A DNA stretch of 64,000 bases from Cellulomonas wangsupingiae (GTDB taxonomy: Bacteria > Actinomycetota > Actinomycetes > Actinomycetales > Cellulomonadaceae), in assembly GCF_024508275.1 (NCBI RefSeq), contig NZ_CP101989.1, positions 2,976,001 through 3,040,000 of the forward strand, written 5' to 3'. Positions within the stretch are counted from its first letter, which is position 1; every line of letters starts with the position of its first letter. The position numbers were made by a program, and so were the translations under genes. Under the pieces are notes generated by a model. It worked only from the letters and a program-made list of their open reading frames with translations, searched no databases and had not been told where the DNA came from. Shown here in pieces: positions 36,667 to 45,715 of the stretch.

Positions 36667-37500
36667 TCAGATCTTCGAGACCTGGCTGAAGGACAGCTCG
36701 ACCGGGGTCTCCCGGCCGAAGAGGGAGACGAGGACCTTGAGCTTCTGGTTCTCGGGATTGATCTCGGAGATCGTCGCCGGCAGCGTGTCGAAGGGCCCGC
36801 CGTCGGTGACGGTGACCGACTCGCCGACCGTGAAGTCGACCTCGACGGGCTTGCTCGACGCCTTGGCGGCGTGCTGGGCCGGGGTCTTGGCCTCGAGCAC
36901 GGGCGCGAGCATCGAGAAGACCTCGTCGAGCGTCAGCGGCACCGGCTGGTGCGTGTGGCCGACGAAGCCCGTGACACCGGGCGTGTGGCGCACGGCGCCC
37001 CACGACTCGTCGGTGAGGTCCATGCGGACGAGGACGTAGCCGGGGATCCGCACGCGCTTGACGACCTTGCGCTGCGCGTTCTTGATCTCCACGACCTCCT
37101 CCATGGGGACCTCCACCTGGTGGATGTAGTCCTCCATGTTGAGGCTCTGCGTGCGCGACTCGAGGTTCGCCTTCACGCGGTTCTCGTACCCCGCGTAGGA
37201 GTGGATGACGAACCAGTCGCCGGGCAGCCGGCGCAGCTTGGCCTTGAACGCGACCTCGGGGTCCTCGTCGGGGTCGTCCTCGTCGGACGGCGCGTCCTGC
37301 TCGTCGGCGGACTCCGCCTCCGCGTCGACCTCCGGGGCCTCGTCGGCCTCCGGGGCCTCGTCGGTCTCGGGCTCGACCTCGGTGGCGTCCGTGTCGTCGA
37401 CCTCGTCACCCGCGCTCGCCTCGACGGCCTCGACGGACGCCAGGGCGTCCGCCATCTCGGCCTCGGCGCCCGACGTGGGCTCCTGCGACTCCTGCGACAC
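36667..37500 (-). CDS. nusG: Transcription termination/antitermination protein NusG, acidic N-terminal extension
   Basis: A 277-residue protein from GTG 37500 ([10 protein letters not shown]). The NGN domain (about residues 92-200: [40 protein letters not shown]) contacts RNA polymerase; the KOW domain (about 225-277: [20 protein letters not shown]) binds S10 or Rho. About 85 extra residues in front are almost all Glu, Asp, Ala and Ser ([19 protein letters not shown]), probably disordered. Actinobacterial NusG often has such a tail. In secE-nusG-rplK order. Confidence 0.96.
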   Translation of the reverse strand: MSQESQEPTSGAEAEMADALASVEAVEASAGDEVDDTDATEVEPETDEAPEADEAPEVDAEAESADEQDAPSDEDDPDEDPEVAFKAKLRRLPGDWFVIHSYAGYENRVKANLESRTQSLNMEDYIHQVEVPMEEVVEIKNAQRKVVKRVRIPGYVLVRMDLTDESWGAVRHTPGVTGFVGHTHQPVPLTLDEVFSMLAPVLEAKTPAQHAAKASSKPVEVDFTVGESVTVTDGGPFDTLPATISEINPENQKLKVLVSLFGRETPVELSFSQVSKI

Positions 37501-37601
37501 GTGCAACCTGCTTTCTGGAGATGGGGGGCCGGCGCTCATGCCGGTGGTGCGCGGACCGGTCCGCGCGGGTGGGGTGGTGAGGCGGCGTCAGCCTGCCGTC
37601 G

Positions 37602-37883
37602 TCACCCGAAGACCAGGAACGTCAGCTTGCCGATGCCCAGGTCGATGAGCGTCACGAACAGCATCACGACGGTGACGAACACGAGCACGACGCCGGTGTA
37701 CGTGACCAGCTCCTGGCGCGTGGGCCGGACGACCTTCTTGAGCTCGGCCACGACCTGGCGCACGAAGAGCGCGATGCGCGCGAACAGCCCGCGCTTCTCC
37801 TCACCGCGACGCGGCGCGTGCTCGCTCCTGCGGGCGGCCGAGCCCTCGGCGTCGGACGCCGCGGCGGCAGCGGTATCGCTCAC
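37602..37883 (-). CDS. secE: Preprotein translocase subunit SecE
   Basis: A 93-residue protein with a GTG start. It has a charged, disordered N-terminus of about 35 residues, an amphipathic helix [20 protein letters not shown], then one membrane helix [20 protein letters not shown]. This is the single-span SecE that clamps SecY. tRNA-Trp lies just upstream on the same strand, the usual arrangement. Confidence 0.97.
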   Translation of the reverse strand: MSDTAAAAASDAEGSAARRSEHAPRRGEEKRGLFARIALFVRQVVAELKKVVRPTRQELVTYTGVVLVFVTVVMLFVTLIDLGIGKLTFLVFG

Positions 37884-38046
37884 GTCTGGCCCCTGTCTCG
37901 TCTCGTGCGGCCTCCGGGTGGACGCCGCGGGTCGAGGACACGGACGGGCCGACGCGACGCGCCGGACCGACCGGCGGTCCTGCTCACGACGCCGACCCGT
38001 GCCCCGTGGGATCGGAACCCCTCGGGGACAGGTCGGTCCGCGTGCG

Positions 38047-38119
38047 CAGGGCAGACAGGACTCGAACCTGCAACCTGCGGTTTTGGAGACCGCTGCGCTA
38101 CCAATTGCGCCACTGCCCT
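38047..38119 (-). tRNA. tRNA-Trp (CCA anticodon)
   Basis: A 73-nt cloverleaf: acceptor AGGGCAG/CTGCCCT, anticodon loop CTCCAAA (anticodon CCA), T-loop TTCGAGT, discriminator G. The 3' CCA is not encoded. It lies upstream of secE on the same strand. Confidence 0.97.
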
Positions 38120-38213
38120 ACGACGGCCTGGCTCGCCACGACTCCGGACGCACTCCGACCTGCTCGGCCTGAGGGCGTGCTTCATCATGGCGGACGTCAA
38201 CCGCCGGGTGACC

Positions 38214-38243
38214 ACTGTACGCGACCACGGGCGTGCGGTCGAA
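38214..38243 (-). promoter_or_regulatory. Candidate promoter of tRNA-Trp/secE
   Basis: TTCGAC, an 18-bp spacer, TACAGT on the minus strand, about 90 bp upstream of the tRNA. Reasonable -10, weak -35; tentative. Confidence 0.35.
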
Positions 38244-38341
38244 CTCACACCCGCGCCCCACCCGGGTGCCGCCCGCGGACGCCGTACCACGTCGTGATAT
38301 CACGTGGCCCCGGCGCTGCGCGCCTCTGCGAGGATGGGCCC

Positions 38342-39577
38342 GTGAGCGAGCACACCGCCCAGACGACGACGTCCACCCGCGCCCGGGTCTCCGCGCGCAT
38401 CGCCGCGATCGCGGAGTCCGCGACGCTCGCGGTCGACGCGAAGGCCAAGGCCCTCAAGGCCGCCGGCCGGCCGGTGATCGGCTTCGGGGCAGGTGAGCCG
38501 GACTTCCCGACGCCCGAGTACATCGTCGAGGCCGCCGTCCGCGCGGCCCAGGACCCCGTGAACCACCGCTACTCCCCCGCGGCCGGCCTGCCCGTGCTGC
38601 GCGAGGCGATCGCGGCCAAGACGCTGCGCGACTCCGGCTACGAGGTCCGGCCGGCGGACGTGCTGGTCACCAACGGCGGCAAGCAGGCCGTCTTCCAGGC
38701 GTTCGCCGCGATCCTGGACCCGGGCGACGAGGTGCTGCTCCCGGCCCCCTACTGGACCACCTACCCGGAGGCGATCCGGCTGACGGGCGCCGAGCCGGTC
38801 GAGGTGTTCGCCGGCGTCGAGCAGGGCTACCTCGTGACCGTCGAGCAGCTCGAGGCCGCGCGCACGCCGCGCACCAAGGCGCTGCTGTTCAACTCGCCGT
38901 CCAACCCCACGGGCGCGGTGTACTCCCCCGAGCAGACCGAGGAGATCGGTCGCTGGGCCCTCGAGCACGGCATCTGGGTCATCACGGACGAGATCTACGA
39001 GCACCTGACGTACGACCACGCGGTCTTCACCCCGATCGTGCGCGTCGTGCCCGAGCTGGCCGACACCACGATCGTCCTCAACGGCGTCGCCAAGACGTAC
39101 GCGATGACGGGCTGGCGCGTCGGCTGGATGATCGGGCCCACCGACGTCATCAAGGCCGCGACGAACCTGCAGTCGCACCTGACGTCGAACGTCTCCAACG
39201 TCTCGCAGCGCGCGGCCGTCGCGGCGCTGACCGGCGACCTGTCCGCGGTCGAGGCGATGCGCGCGGCGTTCGACCGCCGCCGCCGCACGATGGTCGCGAT
39301 GCTCGAGGCGATCGAGGGCGTGCGCTGCCCCGCGCCGCAGGGCGCGTTCTACGCGTACCCGTCGGTCGAGGGCGTGCTGGGCCGCACGATCCGCGGCGTC
39401 ACCCCGACCACGTCCGCGCAGCTCGCGTCGCTGATCCTCGACGAGGTCGAGGTCGCGGTCGTGCCCGGTGAGGCGTTCGGCCCCAGCGGGTACCTGCGCC
39501 TGTCGTACGCGCTGGGCGACGACGACCTCGTCGAGGGCGTCGGCCGCGTCCAGGCCCTGCTCGCCGAGGCGGTCTGA
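38342..39577 (+). CDS. Pyridoxal-phosphate aspartate aminotransferase (class I)
   Basis: A 411-residue fold-type I aminotransferase with a GTG start and GAGG 8 nt upstream. [38 protein letters not shown] and the Schiff-base Lys251 in [16 protein letters not shown] identify the aspartate/prephenate aminotransferase group (1-beta type). It interconverts aspartate and oxaloacetate, and possibly prephenate and arogenate. It sits beside secE in many actinobacteria. Single-gene unit ending in a terminator. The symbol aspC would fit, but the subgroup is not certain. Confidence 0.92.
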   Translation: MSEHTAQTTTSTRARVSARIAAIAESATLAVDAKAKALKAAGRPVIGFGAGEPDFPTPEYIVEAAVRAAQDPVNHRYSPAAGLPVLREAIAAKTLRDSGYEVRPADVLVTNGGKQAVFQAFAAILDPGDEVLLPAPYWTTYPEAIRLTGAEPVEVFAGVEQGYLVTVEQLEAARTPRTKALLFNSPSNPTGAVYSPEQTEEIGRWALEHGIWVITDEIYEHLTYDHAVFTPIVRVVPELADTTIVLNGVAKTYAMTGWRVGWMIGPTDVIKAATNLQSHLTSNVSNVSQRAAVAALTGDLSAVEAMRAAFDRRRRTMVAMLEAIEGVRCPAPQGAFYAYPSVEGVLGRTIRGVTPTTSAQLASLILDEVEVAVVPGEAFGPSGYLRLSYALGDDDLVEGVGRVQALLAEAV

Positions 39578-39590
39578 CCGTCCGGGGCGC

Positions 39591-39622
39591 GCCCGGGGTC
39601 CACCGACCGGTGGACCCCGGGC
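39591..39622 (+). terminator. Terminator after the aminotransferase
   Basis: GCCCGGGGTCCACC and GGTGGACCCCGGGC, a perfect 14-bp stem with a 4-nt loop, 13 bp past the stop. Confidence 0.75.
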
Positions 39623-39673
39623 ACCCCCGAGCGGTCGTCCCGGGCGGCACGTCCCGCGCACGACGCTGGACGC

Positions 39674-40570
39674 ATGGTGACGACGAACGCCCCGGCCGTC
39701 CTGGTCGAGGGCCTGCACAAGCGGTACGGCGAGAAGCGCGCCGTCGACGGCCTGGACCTGCGCGTCGAGCACGGCGAGATCGTCGCGGTGCTCGGGCCCA
39801 ACGGCGCGGGCAAGACGACGACGGTCGAGACGCTCGAGGGGTTCCGGCGTGCCGACGCCGGCCACGTCCGTGTCCTCGGAGAGGACCCGGCGCGCGCGGG
39901 GCGGGCGTGGCGGGCGCGCCTGGGCGTGGTGCTGCAGGACAACCGCGACCTGGCCGAGGCGACGGTGCGCGAGATCGTCCACCACGTCGCGGGCTTCTAC
40001 CCCGCGCCGCGGGACCCGGAGGGCGTGATCGACGCGGTCGGGCTGCGCGACAGGGCCGGGACGCGCACGCGCGCGCTGTCCGGCGGGCAGCGACGCCGGC
40101 TCGACGTCGCGCTCGGGGTCGTCGGCGACCCCGAGCTGCTGTTCCTCGACGAGCCGACGACCGGGTTCGACCCGCAGGCCCGTCACGAGTTCTGGGAGCT
40201 CGTGGAGTCCCTGCGCGACGAGGGCACGACCATCCTGCTGACGACGCACTACCTCGAGGAGGCCGAACGCCTCGCGGACCGCGTCGTCGTCGTGGCGCAC
40301 GGGCGCGTCGTGGCGGAGGGCGCGCCGGCCGACCTCGGAGGCCGCCGGGCACGGCGCGCGCGGGTGCGGTGGACGGTCGACGGCGTGACGCACGACGAGG
40401 CGACCGACACCCCGACGGCCCTGGTCGCGCGGCTCGCCGCGGAGCTGGGCCGGACCGACGGCGAGGTCCCGGGCCTGCAGGTGCTGCGCCCCACGCTCGA
40501 GGACGTGTACCTCGGGCTCATCGGACAGGACGCGGCGGCGGACGCGGCGGGCGAGGAGACGGCGCGATGA
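39674..40570 (+). CDS. ABC transporter ATP-binding protein (exporter type)
   Basis: A 298-residue ATPase: Walker A GPNGAGKTT at about 41, signature LSGGQRRR, Walker B LLFLDEPTTGFDPQAR, H-loop TTHYLEEAERL. The DrrA/CcmA-like subfamily pairs with a 6-TM permease to export drugs, lipids or peptides. The stop overlaps the permease start (ATGA). Followed by a NarL-type two-component system, as in antibiotic-responsive exporter modules. Substrate unknown. Confidence 0.93.
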   Translation: MVTTNAPAVLVEGLHKRYGEKRAVDGLDLRVEHGEIVAVLGPNGAGKTTTVETLEGFRRADAGHVRVLGEDPARAGRAWRARLGVVLQDNRDLAEATVREIVHHVAGFYPAPRDPEGVIDAVGLRDRAGTRTRALSGGQRRRLDVALGVVGDPELLFLDEPTTGFDPQARHEFWELVESLRDEGTTILLTTHYLEEAERLADRVVVVAHGRVVAEGAPADLGGRRARRARVRWTVDGVTHDEATDTPTALVARLAAELGRTDGEVPGLQVLRPTLEDVYLGLIGQDAAADAAGEETAR

Positions 40571-41442
40571 CGACGACGAACCGCACCACCGGGAGCACCC
40601 GCGCAGCACACCCCACGGACCGTCCGTCGTCGGCGCTGCCCGGACTCGCGCGCCTCGCCTGGTCGCGCACGGTGTTCGAGGTCCGGGCGTTCTTCCGCGA
40701 GCGCGACGCCGTGGTGTTCGTGTTCGTGTACCCGATCCTCATGCTGGCGATCTTCGCGACCGTGTTCGGTGCCGAGGAGGAGCTGCTGCCCGGGTCGGGG
40801 GTGTACTTCCCGCAGTACTTCCTGCCCGGCATGGTCGCCACGGGCGTCATGCTCTCGAGCTTCCAGAACCTGGCGATCTCGATCGCCGGGGAGCGCGACG
40901 ACGGCACGCTGAAGCGGCTGCGCTCGACCCCGCTGCCGGCCACGGCGTACTTCCTGGGCAAGACCGGCCAGGTCCTGGTCACGGCGGGCGTCCAGACCGC
41001 CCTCCTGCTCGCGGTCGCGGCGCTGGTCTTCGACGTGCCGCTGCCGACCGAGCCGGGCCGGTGGTGGACGTTCGCATGGGTCTTCGTGCTCGGCACGGCC
41101 ACCGGCGCGGTGTGCGGCGTGGCGTTCTCGTCCGTGCCGCGCAGCGGTCAGTCGGCGAGCCCGGTCGTGATCCCCGTGGTGCTGGTGCTGCAGTTCGTGT
41201 CCGGGGTGTTCTTCGCGTTCGACGAGCTGCCGACGTGGATGCAGCAGGCCGCGTCGGTCTTCCCCCTGAAGTGGATGGCGCAGGGCATGCGCTCGGTGTT
41301 CCTGCCCGACGAGGGGGCTGCGCTCGAGCCGGCAGGGTCGTGGCAGCACGGTGCGACGGCCGCCGTGCTCGCGGCGTGGCTGGTCGTCGCCCTGGTCGTG
41401 GGTGTGCGGACCTTCAGCTGGCGGCGCCGGGACGACGGATGA
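40567..41442 (+). CDS. ABC-2 type transporter permease
   Basis: A 291-residue protein with about six hydrophobic spans (VVFVFVYPILMLAIFATVFG, FVLGTATGAVCGVAFSSVPR, SPVVIPVVLVLQFVSGVFFA and others) and the ABC-2 motif GERDDGTLKRLRSTPLPATA. The short soluble N-terminus has no leader. It forms the membrane half of the exporter with the upstream ATPase. Confidence 0.92.
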   Translation: MTTTNRTTGSTRAAHPTDRPSSALPGLARLAWSRTVFEVRAFFRERDAVVFVFVYPILMLAIFATVFGAEEELLPGSGVYFPQYFLPGMVATGVMLSSFQNLAISIAGERDDGTLKRLRSTPLPATAYFLGKTGQVLVTAGVQTALLLAVAALVFDVPLPTEPGRWWTFAWVFVLGTATGAVCGVAFSSVPRSGQSASPVVIPVVLVLQFVSGVFFAFDELPTWMQQAASVFPLKWMAQGMRSVFLPDEGAALEPAGSWQHGATAAVLAAWLVVALVVGVRTFSWRRRDDG

Positions 41443-41485
41443 CGCGCGTCGACCACCCGGTCGGCGCCGTGGCAGAGTCACGCGC

Positions 41486-42760
41486 ATGAGCACCCCCGCG
41501 GACGCCGGAGCCGGCACCGAGCACGGGCCCGGGCCGCAGACCGTGGACCGGCACGGCTTCTGGCTGCGCACGCTGCGGATGTGGGACCTCGTGTTCGTCG
41601 GGCTGACGGCGCTGTACCTGGTGGCGGTGCTGACGGAGGTCTCCACGCCCGCCGACGCGCTGCTCCCCGCGGGCGCGATGGCCGTGCTCGTCCTGACCTA
41701 CGTGCTGGTCGGCAGGCGCGGCGTCGTCCGCGGCGACACCCGACGCGTCGACGCCTACCTCGCGGTGCTGGTGGTCGTCGTCGTCTCCCAGGTCGCGCTC
41801 GCGGACATCGGGCCGGTCCTGCTGTTCCTCGCCTACGTGCAGATCTGGAACCTCGTGCGCACCCGCGTCGCGGGCGTCGTGTGGGCGGTGGCGCTCGCCG
41901 TCGGCTGCACCGTCGCCGAGGCGCTGCGCGTGCGGGGGACGGACGAGCAGATCGTCGAGATCGCCGCGCAGTTCGGGTCCGCGCTGCTCTTCGCCGTCGC
42001 GCTCGGGCTGTGGATCACCCACGTCGCCGAGCAGAGCGAGGAACGCGCCTACCTGCTCGACGAGCTGCGCGCGACGCAGGACGCCCTCGCCGCGTCGCAC
42101 CACGCGGCCGGGGTCGTCGCCGAGCGCGAACGGCTCGCGGCGGAGATCCACGACACGCTCGCCCAGGGCTTCACGTCGGTCGTCATGCTCGCTCAGACCG
42201 CGTCGGTCGAGCTCGAGCGCGGGCGCTCCGACCGGGTGGCGGCACGTCTGGCCGGCATCGAGGACGTCGCGCGGGACAACCTCGCCGAGGCCCGTGCGCT
42301 CGTCGCCGCGTTCTCCCCGCCGGACCTGCAGGACGGCACGCTCGCGGACGCCCTGGCGCGCCTCGCGACCCGGTTCACCGGCGAGACGGGGGTGCGGGTC
42401 GAGGTCGTCGACGACGCCGGCGACGACCTCGCGGGCCGCGAGGCCCAGGTCGTGCTGCTGCGCGCCGCGCAGGAGGCCCTCGCGAACGTCCGGCGGCACG
42501 CCGCCGCCTCGCACGTGACGCTGCGGCTGGCGCGGTCGGGCGACGAGGTGGTCCTCGAGGTCGCCGACGACGGACGCGGCCTGCCCGCCGGCGCGTCCGA
42601 GGGCACGGGGCTGCGGGGCATGCGGGCACGCGCCGACGCCGCCGGCGGCACGCTCGACGTCGTCGGGACCCCGGGCGACGGCACGCGGGTGCGCCTGCGC
42701 GTGCCCGTCCGCCCCGCCGCCGCCGGCACCACCGGGCCGGCCCGGACGGACGCACCGTGA
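41486..42760 (+). CDS. Sensor histidine kinase, NarL/DesK type
   Basis: A 424-residue protein with several N-terminal membrane spans (about residues 30-175) and no large external domain. HisKA_3 box ERERLAAEIHDTLAQGFTSV with phospho-His222, then a HATPase domain with NVRRHAAASHVTL and DDGRGLP. It likely senses membrane or cell-wall state. Its stop overlaps the regulator start (GTGA), and the exporter genes lie 43 bp upstream. Confidence 0.93.
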   Translation: MSTPADAGAGTEHGPGPQTVDRHGFWLRTLRMWDLVFVGLTALYLVAVLTEVSTPADALLPAGAMAVLVLTYVLVGRRGVVRGDTRRVDAYLAVLVVVVVSQVALADIGPVLLFLAYVQIWNLVRTRVAGVVWAVALAVGCTVAEALRVRGTDEQIVEIAAQFGSALLFAVALGLWITHVAEQSEERAYLLDELRATQDALAASHHAAGVVAERERLAAEIHDTLAQGFTSVVMLAQTASVELERGRSDRVAARLAGIEDVARDNLAEARALVAAFSPPDLQDGTLADALARLATRFTGETGVRVEVVDDAGDDLAGREAQVVLLRAAQEALANVRRHAAASHVTLRLARSGDEVVLEVADDGRGLPAGASEGTGLRGMRARADAAGGTLDVVGTPGDGTRVRLRVPVRPAAAGTTGPARTDAP

Positions 42761-43386
42761 CCGTCCGCGTCGTCGTGGCCGACGACCACCCCGTCGTGCG
42801 GTCCGGCATCGTGGCGCTGCTCGACCTCGAGCCGGACCTCGAGGTCGTCGGCGAGGCCGGTGACGGCGAGCAGGCCGTGGCGCTGGCCGAGGAGCTGCGG
42901 CCGGACCTCGTGCTCATGGACCTGCGCATGCCGGGCACGGACGGCACCGCCGCGACCGTACGGATCGTCGCCGGGCTGCCGGGCGTGCACGTGCTGGTGC
43001 TCACGACCTACGAGACGGACACCGACATCCTGCGGGCGGTCGAGGCGGGTGCGACGGGGTACCTGCTGAAGGACACCCCGCGTGACCAGCTCGTCGCGGG
43101 GGTGCGGGCCGCGGCCCGCGGCGAGTCGGCGCTGTCGCCGTCGGTCGCCCGCCGCCTGGTCCAGCAGGTCCGCGGTGACCGCGGCGAGCGGCTCACCCCG
43201 CGCGAGCAGCAGGTGCTCGGCGGCGTCGCGCGCGGGCTGTCGAACGCCGCGATCGGCCGTGCGCTGTTCATCACCGAGGCCACCGTCAAGACCCACCTGC
43301 TGCGGGCGTTCGCCAAGCTCGGCGTCGACGACCGCACGCGCGCCGTCACGGTCGCCATCGAGCGCGGCATCCTGCCCGGCGCCTGA
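42757..43386 (+). CDS. Response regulator, NarL/LuxR type
   Basis: A 209-residue protein with a GTG start. Receiver domain: VVVADDHPVVRSGIVALLDL, phospho-Asp55 in LVLMDLRMPG, Lys in YLLKDTP. LuxR-type HTH: LTPREQQVLGGVARGLSNAA with ATVKTHLLRAFAKLGVDDR. Cognate partner of the upstream kinase; probably controls the exporter. Confidence 0.94.
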   Translation: MTVRVVVADDHPVVRSGIVALLDLEPDLEVVGEAGDGEQAVALAEELRPDLVLMDLRMPGTDGTAATVRIVAGLPGVHVLVLTTYETDTDILRAVEAGATGYLLKDTPRDQLVAGVRAAARGESALSPSVARRLVQQVRGDRGERLTPREQQVLGGVARGLSNAAIGRALFITEATVKTHLLRAFAKLGVDDRTRAVTVAIERGILPGA

Positions 43387-43465
43387 CCCACGCACGCGTG
43401 GACCGGGCCGGACCGCGCCCCGGACGCACCTTCTGCCCGGGTTGCCGCGCGACCATACTGTCCGC

Positions 43466-45007
43466 ATGCGGAACGGGCCGGCGTCGGGGCGTTCCGCCGC
43501 CGCGCCCGTCGACGCGCCGCGTGCGGCGGGCTCCCGGGCCACCGTCCGCGGACGCCTGATGACGGCGGTGGTGGCGCTGACGGCCGCCGCCATGACCGTC
43601 TCCGGCGTGACCGGACTGGCCCTGCAGCTGCGGGCGACGGACGCCCGCATCGACGACTCGCTCGAGCGCGCGGTCAGCGCGGTACGCACGAGCCAGGCCG
43701 AGGGCGAGGCGCAGGCCGACGACACCCGCGCCCCGTGGTCGTCCGTCCGGGACCTGCTGCGCCGAGCCGTCGAGGCACGTGTCCCCGCCGAGCACGAGGG
43801 GATGCTCTCGCTGGTGGACGGCGCGTTCGACCTGCGCCCGGCGGACGAGACGGGGGCGATCCGTCTCGACACCGACGAGGAGCTCATGGCGTGGCTCGCG
43901 GCCCTGCCGGCCGACGACCCGCTCGCGGGCCACCCCCGCACGGTCCGCACGTCGGTCACCGAGTACCGGCTGGTGACCGTGCCGGTCGGCGTCGAGGCCG
44001 ACCCGGGCGTCGCGGGCATGTTCGTCGTGGCGTCCGACCGGACCGCGCAGAACGCGGACGTGTGGCGCATCTTCCTCACGTACTCCGTGGTCGGTCTGGT
44101 GGCGCTCGCCGTCACCTCGCTCGTCGCGTGGTTCGTCGTCGGGCGCATGCTGCGTCCGGTGCGGGTGCTGCGGGACACCGTCCGGCGCGTCACCGAGTCC
44201 GACCTGTCGGAGCGCATCGAGCTCACCGGCAAGGACGACCTGACGGACCTCGCCGCCTCGGTGAACTCGATGCTCGAGCGCCTGGAGCGCGCCTTCGGCT
44301 CGCAGCGCGAGCTGCTCGACGACGTGGGCCACGAGCTGCGGACACCCCTGACGATCGTGCGCGGGCACCTCGAGCTGCTGGACCCGGCCGACGTGGACGA
44401 CGTGCGCGGGACGCAGGCCCTCGCGCTGGACGAGCTCGACCGCATGCAGCGGCTCGTCGACGACCTCGTCACGCTGGCGACCGCCGACCGGCCCGACTTC
44501 GTGCGCCGGGCTCCGGTGGACCTCGGGCGCCTGACCGACGACGTGCACGAGAAGGCCCGCGGGCTGGGCGAGCGCCGGTTCGTCGTCGTCGCGCGCGCCG
44601 ACGTCGTGGTCGCCGTCGACGCCCAGCGCATCACCCAGGCCTGGCTGCAGCTGCTGGCCAACGCCGTGCGCTTCTCGGCACCCGGCTCCACAGTGCGACT
44701 CGGCAGCGAGGTGTCCGGGGGCCGCCTGCTGGTCTGGGTGCGCGACGAGGGGCCGGGCGTCCCCCCCGAGGAGGAGGCGCGGATCTTCGAGCGCTTCCAC
44801 CGCGGGCAGGCCGACCGCGTCCAGCACGGCGCGGGCCTCGGTCTGCCGATCGTCGCGGCCATCGCCGCGGCGCACGGCGGGCGCGTCCTGCTGGAGCACC
44901 CCCCTCCCGGCGCCGGTCCCGGCGTCGGTGTCGTCCTCGACCTGCCTGCCGTCGGCCTCGTCGACGGCGAGGCCGAGTCCCTCGAGCTCGTGGAGCCGCA
45001 CAGATGA
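43466..45007 (+). CDS. Sensor histidine kinase, OmpR/HisKA type
   Basis: A 513-residue protein. Two membrane spans (about 30-53 and 205-228) flank an external sensor of about 150 residues with no recognised fold. HAMP domain (about 230-280, MLRPVRVLRDTVRRVTESDL), HisKA with DDVGHELRTPLTIVRGHLEL (His289), HATPase with LLANAVRFSAPGS, DEGPGVP and GAGLGLPIV. Overlaps the next regulator gene (ATGA). Signal unknown. Confidence 0.93.
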   Translation: MRNGPASGRSAAAPVDAPRAAGSRATVRGRLMTAVVALTAAAMTVSGVTGLALQLRATDARIDDSLERAVSAVRTSQAEGEAQADDTRAPWSSVRDLLRRAVEARVPAEHEGMLSLVDGAFDLRPADETGAIRLDTDEELMAWLAALPADDPLAGHPRTVRTSVTEYRLVTVPVGVEADPGVAGMFVVASDRTAQNADVWRIFLTYSVVGLVALAVTSLVAWFVVGRMLRPVRVLRDTVRRVTESDLSERIELTGKDDLTDLAASVNSMLERLERAFGSQRELLDDVGHELRTPLTIVRGHLELLDPADVDDVRGTQALALDELDRMQRLVDDLVTLATADRPDFVRRAPVDLGRLTDDVHEKARGLGERRFVVVARADVVVAVDAQRITQAWLQLLANAVRFSAPGSTVRLGSEVSGGRLLVWVRDEGPGVPPEEEARIFERFHRGQADRVQHGAGLGLPIVAAIAAAHGGRVLLEHPPPGAGPGVGVVLDLPAVGLVDGEAESLELVEPHR

Positions 45008-45678
45008 CACACATCCTGATCGCCGAGGACGAGGAGCGCATCGCCGCGTTCGTCGCCAAGGGCCTGCGCGCCCACGGGTACGAGGCGACCGCCGTCGTCA
45101 CCGGCGAGGAGGCCCTCGAGCACGTCGAGGCCGGCGGCGTCGACCTGCTCGTGCTCGACCTCGGGCTGGGCGACATGGACGGCTTCGAGGTGCTGCGCTA
45201 CCTGCGCGCCGAGCGCTACACGCTGCCGGTCATCGTCCTGACCGCCCGGTCCTCGGTCACGGACACCGTCACCGGGCTGGAGTCCGGTGCCGACGACTAC
45301 ATGGCCAAGCCGTTCCGGTTCGAGGAGCTGCTCGCCCGCGTCCGGCTGCGGCTGCGCAGCCAGCCCTCGGCCGCGTCACGCGGCAACGTGCTCGCCCACG
45401 GGCGGCTGCAGCTCGACCTGCGGACCCGTCGCATGAGGGTCGACGAGACCGAGGTGGACCTGTCCGCGCGGGAGTTCGCCCTCGCGGAGACGTTCATGCG
45501 GAACCCGGGTGACGTGCTCACGCGCGAGCGGCTGCTGTCCGAGGTCTGGGGGTACGACTTCGACCCCGGTTCCAACGTCGTCGACGTGTACGTGCGGTAC
45601 CTGCGGCGCAAGCTCGGCGCCGAGCACTTCGACACGATCCGCGGCGTCGGGTACCGCCTCGTGGACGCCCCCGCCTGA
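45004..45678 (+). CDS. Response regulator, OmpR/winged-helix type
   Basis: A 224-residue protein: receiver with acidic pocket EDEER, phospho-Asp52 in LVLDLGLGDMDG and Lys in YMAKPFRFEELLAR; winged-helix domain SAREFALAETFMRNPGDVLT followed by VDVYVRYLRRKLG and GVGYRLV. Partner of the upstream kinase. Confidence 0.94.
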   Translation: MTHILIAEDEERIAAFVAKGLRAHGYEATAVVTGEEALEHVEAGGVDLLVLDLGLGDMDGFEVLRYLRAERYTLPVIVLTARSSVTDTVTGLESGADDYMAKPFRFEELLARVRLRLRSQPSAASRGNVLAHGRLQLDLRTRRMRVDETEVDLSAREFALAETFMRNPGDVLTRERLLSEVWGYDFDPGSNVVDVYVRYLRRKLGAEHFDTIRGVGYRLVDAPA

Positions 45679-45715
45679 CCGGTGCCGACGCACCGCGCCT
45701 GGCACACTGGGACCG

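Noticed and set aside
42193..45123. Minus-strand open frame of about 976 codons opposite the two-component genes
   Set aside because: A Ser/Arg/Thr-rich shadow; both kinases and regulators on the plus strand have all motifs.
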